Assembly (NCBI RefSeq): GCF_007748035.1
Contig: NZ_CP036278.1
Span: 2,914,001-2,978,000 of the forward strand
Direction of reading: 5' to 3'
DNA from: Aeoliella mucimassa
GTDB taxonomy: Bacteria > Planctomycetota > Planctomycetia > Pirellulales > Lacipirellulaceae
Length of the DNA stretch: 64,000 nucleotides
Both the position numbers and the translations under genes were made by a program. This document shows, one piece after another, positions 54,850 to 62,957 of this stretch. The notes under the pieces are model-generated. The model was not told where the DNA came from. It did no database searches and was given only the letters and a program-made list of their open reading frames with translations. Numbering within the stretch: position 1 is the first letter of the stretch; each line of letters begins with the position of its first letter.

Positions 54850-55734
54850 ATCATTTACTTCTACCGCCAGCGGAGAGTCAAAGCAGCTGTAAGTCTCGCC
54901 GGAGGTCAGAAGGCGGACGTATGCCAAGCCTCCTTGGGGGCTAGTTACCGACAAGTCGTCCAACGCTTCGAGATCGCGATACGACTTGATGCGAACCACT
55001 TCCGAATCGCGAATGGCAAAGAGATCGAGAAAGGATATCAAAGGAAAACCAATCGTAGCACCAGAACCAAATACGAATCGCCATTCGCCCGCCAGCCCGC
55101 GGGTGTTGGGGGCGTGGTGCTCGAAGATGCTCTGCGGTGTGGGCGGTTGCTCGCGCGGCTCTTCTCTCGCTGTATGCCCGTGATGGATCGTGCATGCTTG
55201 TCCTTTTACCGACTCTGGCAAAAGATAGATTAGCTTCTGGGATCCGTGTTTATCGATGCTTTCTTGCGCAACTGCGGTGATGTTGAGCTTGGAGTTGGCG
55301 CGAATGGTCTCTGGCAATTCATTCGTCCGGCAACAGAGAATCACCAACGGCTCAGCAATGAATCGATTCGAATGGTCTTTGCCTTTAAAGAAGGCGTAAA
55401 CCATGCGTGGATCCGAGAACGGAAGGATCCCTGTAGGATTCGGCCCGAACAGGTCACTATTCAGAACATCATTAATCGGCATTCCTATTTCGACGTGCTT
55501 CAGCAGTTCTTCAGTCGTCGCTAGCGATGCGATCCAGGCATCGGGAGCCTCCGATTCCTGTGGAGCTAGGGAGGCTTCCGCAGCTGATCCCGCCTCCGAT
55601 TCGAGTGCGGTCGTGGCGGATGGTTGTGGTGCATCCAGCGGAGCAGGTTCTCTCTCTGGGATGGTGGTTGCTTTCTGGCACCCGGCGCAAACACCTATCA
55701 GCAGCAACGCCAAGCTTACGCAAAGTCCATTCAT
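54763..55734 (-). CDS. Lipoprotein of unknown function with repeat-derived C-terminus
   Basis: 323 residues from the ATG at 55734 (MNGLCVSLALLLIGVCAGC, lipobox C-A-G-C); a frame continuing to 55863 is less likely. An acidic, disordered linker precedes a globular part containing VLNSDLFGPNPTGILPFSDP and SFLDLFAIRDSEVVRIKSYR. A last segment, PAEPGAFKCTPGGRAHLFNK, is encoded within REP-like hairpins H2 and H3. The original C-terminus may thus have been replaced. The function is unknown. Confidence 0.7.
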   Translation of the reverse strand: MNGLCVSLALLLIGVCAGCQKATTIPEREPAPLDAPQPSATTALESEAGSAAEASLAPQESEAPDAWIASLATTEELLKHVEIGMPINDVLNSDLFGPNPTGILPFSDPRMVYAFFKGKDHSNRFIAEPLVILCCRTNELPETIRANSKLNITAVAQESIDKHGSQKLIYLLPESVKGQACTIHHGHTAREEPREQPPTPQSIFEHHAPNTRGLAGEWRFVFGSGATIGFPLISFLDLFAIRDSEVVRIKSYRDLEALDDLSVTSPQGGLAYVRLLTSGETYSCFDSPLAVEVNDPPAEPGAFKCTPGGRAHLFNKWKYGVAT

Positions 55735-55975
55735 CGTACCCTCGTGCCTGTCCCCTGCGTCGAGCGCAGAATCTGCGAAGGAATTCATTCTACCGTTTAC
55801 CATCGCGCTGTGGGGGGCAAGTCGTCGTGGAATATCAGACTGAGCGTGGGCAAAAACGGCCATTTTATGCTTGCAATTCAGCGGCAGTGTGTTCTAATGG
55901 GAACATGAACAAAAGTATATTAGTTGTGGCTGTGGAGAACAAAGAAATGAAGCGTTGGAGTAGTCTTGTCGATTG

Positions 55976-56211
55976 TGCCCCCACTACATCTTGGGGTGGG
56001 GGCAAAACGAATCCCAGGGCAATTGGAGGGCTCGGCGTAAGTGCTGCTGTTGCAACGGCTTACGCAAATGGGGAGAGTGGATGACTCCCGAATGAAGCCC
56101 CCACGAATCGTTTCTTCGATTTTGGGGGTGGGGGCAAAATCGCAAACCGTTTATTCGCAGGTACTTACGAAAAACGGTTTTGCCCCCACTCGTGAAGTGG
56201 GGGCAAAACCG
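55976..56211 (-). repeat. Composite palindromic element E (TTTTGCCCCCA arm family, minus orientation)
   Basis: Read on the minus strand the order is as follows. A strong hairpin comes first, CGGTTTTGCCCCCACT / AGTGGGGGCAAAACCG around five bases (56175-56211). The long-loop hairpin follows at 56139-56097, with TTTTGCCCCCA, a 25-base loop ending AAACGATTCG, and TGGGGGC. After 89 bases comes the short-form hairpin 56007-55976 with a 13-base loop. The middle contains GCGTAAG...CTTACGC and the motif CGTAAGCCGTT. The first hairpin lies 35 bases after the stop of the HEAT-repeat gene and is followed by CCGTTTTTCG, so it may also terminate that gene. Confidence 0.78.
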
Positions 56212-56245
56212 CGGTGTGTTACCAGTGCGTTTTGCGTGGGCGCGA

Positions 56246-58024
56246 TTACTCGAGCGATTCGAGCACTGCCTGCGCGGCTTCGCGATTCTCGAGATCCGCG
56301 TCCGACTCGGCGGCTTTGGTGAGCGCTTCCTTCAGTGGTTTTGCTGCTGGGCCGAGGTCGCTTGCGGCGACGATCGATTCGCTTCGTTCCAGGAGCGTGT
56401 CGCTGGTAATTCCTTCGCTTAGCACCGGCAGCACCGCGGTGACCACGGTTGGGTCGCTTGGTGCGACGCGGGCGAGGGTCCAGGCGGCTGCAAAGCGGTC
56501 GAAGCGAGTATCGTCGTTCGCCGGATCGGACGACTTGAGTTTGCCGAGTAAGGCTCCCTTGGCATTTTCGGCCTTGGGACCGATTTCGCGAAGTGCGTAC
56601 ATCGCGCTATGGCGTACTGCGCCGTCCTGCGAGTTGAGCAGCACCGCCAGTTCTTTGGTCGCCGGCGCGGCTTTCGGTCCGATTTGGGCCAGTACGCTGC
56701 AAGTGCGTTGGCGAACTAGTGGAGTTGAATCCTGCAAGCTGGCTGCGAGGGCCTCGGTGGCTCCTGCGGCATCGGTTCCGAGCCGGCTAAGGACTTCCAA
56801 AGCCAGTGGACGCGACTCGGGGTTGGCCATCGCCCGCGCGGCGTGCGGTACCACGTCGGGGCCGAGCGTTGCCAGGGCGTCGGCAATATGATCGCGGGCT
56901 ACAGGATTCTTGGCCGCTTTAATCAAGTAAGGAGCAGCAGTGCCTGGAGGAAGATGGAGAGTTACAAGCCCATGGGCAGCCGCTTGGCGAACCGTTGGTT
57001 GGTCGCTTTCGAGTCCGCCGACCAGTCGCAGCACGGCCGCGTCGACAAACAATTTGTTATCAGGATGGATCTTTGCCATTGCCCACGAGGCGACCATCGC
57101 GGTGAACGGGTCGTCGCTATTGCTGCCAGCGGTGAGCAACTGGTCGGAATCGCTGGCCTCGATGGCACCGAGTGCGTACATGCCGGTGAGTTGGATCGAC
57201 TTATCGTCCTTCCAGCGGTTCATCACCGCCACGATGGCCGGCTCGGCCGCCGAGGCAGCCGGGCCAATTTCGGCGACTGCGAGCAGCGCTTGCGGAGCCG
57301 ACTCAACTTTGTCGATCGACTGCAGGTATTCGGCCAGTTCGGGGGTGACCTCGGCCGCATCGGGGCCGAGGTCGGCAATCGCCACACAGGCCCAGAAAGC
57401 AGCGTTGGGTTGCTTGAGGGCTTCTTTCAAGAAAGGAACCGCTTTGGGACCCGCTTCCACCATCGCTTCGACCGCGTGGGTGGCAACCGCCTGGTTTTCG
57501 CCAGCGAGCACCTTGTTCATGGTGCTCGCTGCCTTGGCGGGATCGACCTCCAGGGCGCGGAGCGCTTTGATGGCCGCGATCGCCACGCGGGCGTTGTCGG
57601 ACAAAGCCGCGGTGGTCAGCGCATCGACGGTCGCGTCGGACTTGTCGCCGAGGTTCGTGAGCGCGGCAATCGAGTGCAACTGGACGAGCCAGCTATCGTC
57701 GGCGACGCCGGCTTGCAGCTTGGCGATGGTCTCAGCATCGTCCAGGCCCAGGCGGCCCGCGACGCGCGCGGCCCGCCAGCGGATGGCGATCGACTTCGAG
57801 TCGAGCGCGCGACCAATGCGCCTGGCGGCGCGTTCTTTTACGACGCCTGGACGACTGAGAAGCTGGTCGAGTTGCTCGACGACGGCCGCTTCGCGCGAGG
57901 TGAGTTCGGTGGATTCGGTCGATTGGGCTGCAGGAGCATCGGTGGATTGAGCCTGGCTGGCCGCAGCGACTGGCAGCAGCAGAGCGGCCAGTGCCAACAC
58001 ATGGTGAAAACGAATAGCAGACAT
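56246..58024 (-). CDS. Exported HEAT-repeat protein
   Basis: 592 residues from the ATG at 58024 with signal peptide (FHHVLALAALLLPVAAASQA). After a short Ser/Thr linker come about 13-15 HEAT-like helix pairs of about 38 residues with recurrent patterns, such as AIAAIKALRALEVDPAKAAS, VTPELAEYLQSIDKVESAPQ and SAMYALREIGPKAENAKGAL. Repeats of the type G.KA.PA...L are frequent. It forms a solenoid in the periplasm for protein binding; the partner is unknown. Another secreted protein gene lies upstream on the same strand. Confidence 0.85.
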   Translation of the reverse strand: MSAIRFHHVLALAALLLPVAAASQAQSTDAPAAQSTESTELTSREAAVVEQLDQLLSRPGVVKERAARRIGRALDSKSIAIRWRAARVAGRLGLDDAETIAKLQAGVADDSWLVQLHSIAALTNLGDKSDATVDALTTAALSDNARVAIAAIKALRALEVDPAKAASTMNKVLAGENQAVATHAVEAMVEAGPKAVPFLKEALKQPNAAFWACVAIADLGPDAAEVTPELAEYLQSIDKVESAPQALLAVAEIGPAASAAEPAIVAVMNRWKDDKSIQLTGMYALGAIEASDSDQLLTAGSNSDDPFTAMVASWAMAKIHPDNKLFVDAAVLRLVGGLESDQPTVRQAAAHGLVTLHLPPGTAAPYLIKAAKNPVARDHIADALATLGPDVVPHAARAMANPESRPLALEVLSRLGTDAAGATEALAASLQDSTPLVRQRTCSVLAQIGPKAAPATKELAVLLNSQDGAVRHSAMYALREIGPKAENAKGALLGKLKSSDPANDDTRFDRFAAAWTLARVAPSDPTVVTAVLPVLSEGITSDTLLERSESIVAASDLGPAAKPLKEALTKAAESDADLENREAAQAVLESLE

Positions 58025-58085
58025 ATTGATGCCTCGAAAGGAAATGAGCGGTGGAATGAACGAGACCAAGAGAACAACGCGAGGG

Positions 58086-58805
58086 CTAACCCATCATGCT
58101 GTCGAGCTCACGATTCAAGCTCAACAGAAAGCGAAGTCCTGCACTCACTGCGGTGGTTGGGTAGTCGTCTTTCACTGCAGTGATGGCCGCTCGCCAGTCT
58201 TTGATGAGCTTGGCCGCTTGAGTGTACTCGTCCATGTCGAGGGCTCCGTAGCTGGCGCGTTTGGACATGAGCTTCTCGAGCGGCACCCGGTATTCATCCC
58301 ACTTCGAGTCGCGAAGCAGCACTGGCCAAGCGATCTCGCCAGTAGCGACGTTGAATTGGTCGTCGGACAGGTTCTTGAGCTTTACCTTGGCCAGGTGCTG
58401 CTCGGTCTTCTGACGTCGCTCGTACTGCTCCTGCGCCTGACGGGCCTCGGCGGTGTCGCGTCGCCAGCGGTAGGTATCGACTTGCTTCACACGATTGTCG
58501 AGCGCCCGATTGTAGGATTCCTGCATGTTGCGAGAAGCCATGCTGTTGTTCAGATTCGCCTGCCCTTGAGCGCTGATAGCCGCGCCCATGCCTCGCAGGT
58601 ACCCTTCGGCAGCGGTCGACGAGTGGTATCCATCGCCCCAGCCGCCTCCGTAACCGCCGCCGCCTGCGTACACGTTGTTGGTCGCGGGGCTCGAGCCTTG
58701 ATAAGGCTGACCGGAAGGAGGTTGAGCGTTGGAATGGTTCACTGAGGTAATCAACAAGACTGCAACCAGGCAGCCTGCAAAGTTTATCCGCGAGCAGAGA
58801 GACAT
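58086..58805 (-). CDS. Exported protein of unknown function
   Basis: 239 residues from the ATG at 58805 (MSLCSRINFAGCLVAVLLIT), signal peptide to about SNAQP. A Gly-rich stretch (NNVYAGGGGYGGGWGDGYHS) precedes a helical charged region (AEARQAQEQYERRQKTEQHL) and a compact C-terminal domain (GEIAWPVLLRDSKWDEYRVP). It is upstream of and co-directional with the HEAT-repeat gene (61 bases), so they may be one operon. Confidence 0.72.
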   Translation of the reverse strand: MSLCSRINFAGCLVAVLLITSVNHSNAQPPSGQPYQGSSPATNNVYAGGGGYGGGWGDGYHSSTAAEGYLRGMGAAISAQGQANLNNSMASRNMQESYNRALDNRVKQVDTYRWRRDTAEARQAQEQYERRQKTEQHLAKVKLKNLSDDQFNVATGEIAWPVLLRDSKWDEYRVPLEKLMSKRASYGALDMDEYTQAAKLIKDWRAAITAVKDDYPTTAVSAGLRFLLSLNRELDSMMG

Positions 58806-58989
58806 CGCACGGCTCCTCACAAGGAAAAGAAAAAAACTCCCAGAGTCGAAAGCCTATTATACCGGGGTGCGGGCGAGCAAAGTAGCAGGCAAAAGTGTGG
58901 TAATTCGCGCGAATTTGGGTGCCGTTGTAGGGCGAATACGGGAAAGGCCACTGGTTCTGGCGAGTCGAAACCGCGATTTCTCGCGATCG

Positions 58990-60528
58990 TCAGCGCTGCT
59001 CCGACTCCACCCAAAGCTTCGCCAGATCGGCCGGCGTGCGCTCAAAGAGCTTCATGCAGGCTTGTTCGAAATCCCCCAGCTCGGCCGTGGTGTCGACCAA
59101 ACGGTCGAAGTTGCCCGGCTTCTCGAGCAAGGCGTCGGTGAATCCGTAGGCCAGCGTGGCAGCCACCTCGGGAGCAATCTTGCCGGTCATGAAGTCGTTG
59201 GAGCGAGCCTGCGAGGCCAACGCCGCAGGCAGGTTCTTTTTCCACTCGCGGACCACGGGATCGGTCTTGTGAATCCGCGAGGCGATGGCCCGTCCAGCCC
59301 CGGCGGTAAACCATTCCGGCAAGTGGCCTTTGCCGCGGTCGGCGACCCACAGCGTGGCGATCGACTTTGTCAGCTCACGCTCCATATCGCTCTGCTGCGA
59401 ATCGACGTAATGAATCGCGACATACGGATTCGTCGCATCGAGCTTGGCATGGCTGAACTGGTCGGACGGCAACTGGCGATTCTCGACCATCGTGCCGAAC
59501 TCGCTGTAATCAATCCGCTTGGCAAACGCGAAAATGGTCACTCGCGCTTCGTTGATCGGATGGTCGACCTTGGGAAACGCCTTGTGGATCTGCTCCGCCT
59601 GGGCGTCGGCCGAGGCGAGTACTTTGTCGAGCGCGGCCGAGGGCAAATTGCCGAGCACCAGGAAATCATCTCCGCCCCGGCGGGAGAACTCTTCGTCGGG
59701 GATCGCGAGTTGCCAGTAACCTTCGGACGCCTCCTTGCGGGCGGCGGAAATCTCGCCTCGACTCAGTTTGGGAGCCGGCTCGGCGGCCGGCGCGGCTGCT
59801 TCCATCGCGTCGGCAGTGGCTGCACCGCCGGACGTTTTGGTGAGCTGGCCGAGCACCTTGGTCGCGTCGTCGCCATCGAACTTGGCACCTTGGTTAATCC
59901 AGGTAACCAAGGTGCGCACCTTGGCTGGCGAAACCACGTCGCCGTTGGGTGGCATCCGCCCGCTCACGATTACGTCGATCAATCCGCTTTCGGCGCCCGA
60001 GCCGACTTCGATCTGGCCGCTTGTTTTCAACTTGTTGTAGTTGGCAAAGCTCACCCCACCCTGACTGCGAGAAACATGGCAACTGCCGCAGTGTTGGTTG
60101 AGGATCGGCACCACGTGGTCGACGAAACTCACCGTGTCGCCATTCGCAGGAGTCACGGGGGTGCCGTTGCCTGCCAGCGAAGGAGGAACTGCCGCCTGAG
60201 TCGGCGCGATATCGGTCAGCTCGGGAAGCTTCACGCCGGCCTTGGTAAGCTCGGCGTGCGACTCGGCGAGCTTCTCCTTCGTGCGATCGAAGGTATTGAG
60301 CAACCGCTCGTCCAACTCATCGGCCGCAGTGGTGAGTGCCTGCTGGGCTTCGGTGAACGACGCTGCAGCATCTTCCATCCGGCCAGCCTTGGCAAACCGC
60401 TCCGCAGCGCGAAGCGAGGTGGATGCTCGCGAAAGCTCTCGTCGTTGTTCGGCCACCGATGCTGCCGAGGCGAGCGAAGGGAGCACAAGCAGCAACAAAG
60501 CGCAAACGAAAGCAAGCACGCGACACAT
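58990..60528 (-). CDS. Exported protein with one c-type haem motif, planctomycete cytochrome type
   Basis: 512 residues from the ATG at 60528 (MCRVLAFVCALLLLVLPSLA). A coiled segment (residues 25-100) is followed by a cytochrome c-like domain with VVPILNQHCGSCHVSRSQGG, the single CxxCH, and a later Met-containing IVSGRMPPNGDVVSPAKV that could supply the axial ligand. VRTLVTWINQGAKFD matches the planctomycete C-type domain end. The C-terminal half resembles a basic metalloprotease-like domain (GHLPEWFTAGAGRAIASRIH) without a HExxH motif. A role in extracytoplasmic electron transfer is inferred. Confidence 0.82.
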   Translation of the reverse strand: MCRVLAFVCALLLLVLPSLASAASVAEQRRELSRASTSLRAAERFAKAGRMEDAAASFTEAQQALTTAADELDERLLNTFDRTKEKLAESHAELTKAGVKLPELTDIAPTQAAVPPSLAGNGTPVTPANGDTVSFVDHVVPILNQHCGSCHVSRSQGGVSFANYNKLKTSGQIEVGSGAESGLIDVIVSGRMPPNGDVVSPAKVRTLVTWINQGAKFDGDDATKVLGQLTKTSGGAATADAMEAAAPAAEPAPKLSRGEISAARKEASEGYWQLAIPDEEFSRRGGDDFLVLGNLPSAALDKVLASADAQAEQIHKAFPKVDHPINEARVTIFAFAKRIDYSEFGTMVENRQLPSDQFSHAKLDATNPYVAIHYVDSQQSDMERELTKSIATLWVADRGKGHLPEWFTAGAGRAIASRIHKTDPVVREWKKNLPAALASQARSNDFMTGKIAPEVAATLAYGFTDALLEKPGNFDRLVDTTAELGDFEQACMKLFERTPADLAKLWVESEQR

Positions 60529-60669
60529 ACGGGCAGTCCTCAGGGCAGCGGGACAAGTGTTAGAACGAATGCCCGACGCGCACTGCGTGAGCACTACCAT
60601 TATAACTCAAGGCCCGAAGAGAGAACAAATTTGCCGGTAGCCGCCGAATTCTGGCCAACTGCCGAGGAA

Positions 60670-61185
60670 TTACTCCGCGGCTGCTTCCCCTTCTTCTTCG
60701 GCTGCGGGGGTCTCTTCGGTAGCCGGTGCTTTGGCAGCCAACATTTCGAGATTCACCAGCGCGTCGTTAAAGCTGTCGGCCTGCGCGTCATAAGTAGCAG
60801 GATCGATCGTGGCATCGGCAGCATGCGAGGGATGCAGCACGTCGAAAACGCTGAGCAATTGCTCAACTGCGGCCTTGGCTGCTTCAAGATCATCACCTTG
60901 CAGGCCCGATTCGGTGACCAGTTCATTCAATTGCTTCGATATGGGACTGACTTCATCGTGGAACAAGCCATCCACGGTCTTGATATCACTGTTCTTGTAA
61001 GCTTCGGCCAATTCGTCGCGCATCTCTTGGAGTACGGTGACCGCTTCGCCCAGCGAGTGCACTTCGACATGCTTGTGGTCATGGTCGTGCTCTTCGATCG
61101 TGGTGGTCGATTCGGTACCCAGGCAGCCAGTGAGCATCAAGCCCGAAGCGATCAAGATTGCCAACAAGGTGCGAGTTCCGGCCAT
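60670..61185 (-). CDS. Lipoprotein with His-rich N-terminus
   Basis: 171 residues from the ATG at 61185; lipoprotein signal AGTRTLLAILIASGLMLTGC. After the lipidated Cys, EEHDHDHKHVEVHSLGEA provides a likely metal-binding His/Asp cluster. The remainder is helical (AVTVLQEMRDELAEAYKNSD, LEAAKAAVEQLLSVFDVLH) and may be a four-helix bundle. The C-terminus is Glu/Ala-rich (ETPAAEEEGEAAAE). It is divergent from the aldehyde dehydrogenase gene. A periplasmic metal sensor or chaperone is one idea. Confidence 0.75.
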   Translation of the reverse strand: MAGTRTLLAILIASGLMLTGCLGTESTTTIEEHDHDHKHVEVHSLGEAVTVLQEMRDELAEAYKNSDIKTVDGLFHDEVSPISKQLNELVTESGLQGDDLEAAKAAVEQLLSVFDVLHPSHAADATIDPATYDAQADSFNDALVNLEMLAAKAPATEETPAAEEEGEAAAE

Positions 61186-61392
61186 GGGGGATGTTCCTTC
61201 AAATGTGGTGCTCAGTGGCACGTAGGGAGTGAGGTAAGACGAGCACAACCGCCCGCTGCAAGCCATTCAAGATACCCGCAACCTCCCAGCGAAGACAAGC
61301 ATCGCGTCGAAACAATGCCGAATTGCTATAGTGCGGTGATGCTGGCATCGCTCGCAACGTTTCCCATCTTCCCTTCCAGCTTGGCTTTTCCC

Positions 61393-62835
61393 ATGAAACT
61401 CGACGACTCGTATCCCTTTTACCTGGCGAATTGCCCCGAATCACCGAATACCGATTTGGAGGTTACCGACAAGTACACCGGCGAGGTCGCTACCCGGGTG
61501 CCGCTAGCATCGCCGGAGGATATCGACCGAGCGATTGCGTCGGCTGTCGGGGCGACAAAGCCGATGCGCGAACTGGCCCCCTACGAGCGGCAAGCCGTGC
61601 TGAATCATTGCGTCGCGCGGTTCGAGCAGCGGTACGACGAGCTGGCGATGTCGCTCTGCATCGAAGCGGGCAAGCCAATTAAGGACGCCCGCGGCGAGGT
61701 GAATCGTTTGATCGATACCTTTCGGATCGCTGCGGAAGAGTCGGTACGCATCACCGGCGAGGTACTCAACCTGGAGATCTCGCCCCGCGCCCGCGGTTAC
61801 CATGGCATGGTCAAGCCGGTGCCGATCGGGCCCTGTTCGTTTATCTCGCCGTTTAACTTTCCGCTGAATCTGGCAGCCCACAAAATTGCTCCCGCCATCG
61901 CGGCTGGCTGTCCGTTCATTCTAAAGCCCGCCAGTTTGACTCCGGTCGGGGCGCTGCTCATCGGCCAAGTGTTGGCCGAAACCGATTTGCCGGCCGGCGC
62001 GTTCTCCATTCTTCCTTGCCGTCGCGACGGGGCCGATCTGTTCACCACCGACGAGCGGCTGAAGCTGTTGTCGTTCACCGGCTCGCCGGAGGTTGGTTGG
62101 AAACTAAAACAACGCGCCGGGAAGAAGCCGGTGATCCTGGAACTCGGCGGCAACGCGGCGGTGGTGGTCGACGAAGATGCCGACCTGCAAGATGCTGTCG
62201 AGCGCATTCTGATTGGGGCGTTCTACCAATCGGGGCAGAGCTGCATTGGAGTGCAACGCATTCTGGTGCACGCTGCGGTGATCGATGCGTTCCGAGAACT
62301 GCTGGTCGACGCCACGCGGCAACTCAAAATGGGCGATCCGAAACTCGAGGAGACGTTTATCGGTCCTATGATCACCGCCGACGAAGCCGAGCGGCTGGAG
62401 TCGTGGATCGCCCAGGCGGTAGAAGCTGGCGGCAACCTGCTATGCGGTGGCAAACGCGAAGGGGCGATGCTCGAGGCCACCTTGCTTGAGTCGGTCCCGT
62501 CGCATCTCGATATCTGTGCCGAAGAGGCCTTTGGTCCCGTCGCGGTGCTGAGCCAGTTCGACGATTTCGATCAGGCGCTCGCGATGGTAAACGATAGCCA
62601 GTTCGGTTTGCAGGCTGGCATCTTCACCCGCGATTGGGTGAAGGTGCAGCGGGCGTGGGACGAATTGGAAGTGGGCGGCGTGGTAATCGGCGACATCCCT
62701 TCCTGGCGTGTCGACAACATGCCGTATGGCGGGGTGAAAGAGAGCGGACTTGGCCGCGAGGGGGTGCGGTACGCCATCGCGCACATGAGTGAGCCAAGAC
62801 TGCTGGTGATGCGAACTCCGCCGGGGGAAAAGTGA
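61393..62835 (+). CDS. NAD(P)-dependent aldehyde dehydrogenase
   Basis: 480 residues from the ATG at 61393 (MKLDDSYPFYLANCPESPNT), a standard ALDH length. Motifs present are the cofactor region ISPFNFPLNLAAHKIAPAIA with ILKPASLTPVGAL, the Glu general base in VILELGGNAAVVVDEDADLQ, the catalytic Cys in FYQSGQSCIGVQRILV, and the C-terminal EEAFGPVAVLSQF with MPYGGVKESGLGREG. It oxidises an aldehyde to the acid; the substrate is open, but the short C-terminus resembles GapN/lactaldehyde types. The following gene starts 120 bases later. Confidence 0.94.
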   Translation: MKLDDSYPFYLANCPESPNTDLEVTDKYTGEVATRVPLASPEDIDRAIASAVGATKPMRELAPYERQAVLNHCVARFEQRYDELAMSLCIEAGKPIKDARGEVNRLIDTFRIAAEESVRITGEVLNLEISPRARGYHGMVKPVPIGPCSFISPFNFPLNLAAHKIAPAIAAGCPFILKPASLTPVGALLIGQVLAETDLPAGAFSILPCRRDGADLFTTDERLKLLSFTGSPEVGWKLKQRAGKKPVILELGGNAAVVVDEDADLQDAVERILIGAFYQSGQSCIGVQRILVHAAVIDAFRELLVDATRQLKMGDPKLEETFIGPMITADEAERLESWIAQAVEAGGNLLCGGKREGAMLEATLLESVPSHLDICAEEAFGPVAVLSQFDDFDQALAMVNDSQFGLQAGIFTRDWVKVQRAWDELEVGGVVIGDIPSWRVDNMPYGGVKESGLGREGVRYAIAHMSEPRLLVMRTPPGEK

Positions 62836-62957
62836 ATGACAAAATGCGCTTCGCGCGGGCAACTTTTTGCTTGCCGAACGAACGTGCCTTGCCTAGAAAC
62901 ATTCGGCGAAAGCGCTTGGGGCACTTTCGCAAGGACATTTCTTGTGCGAGGGCTGCC

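Noticed and set aside
58729-62835. A 1368-codon plus-strand open frame
   Set aside because: Only its last 480 codons (from 61393) are an aldehyde dehydrogenase. The rest is antisense to three well-supported minus-strand genes and is low-complexity, a result of high GC and few stops.
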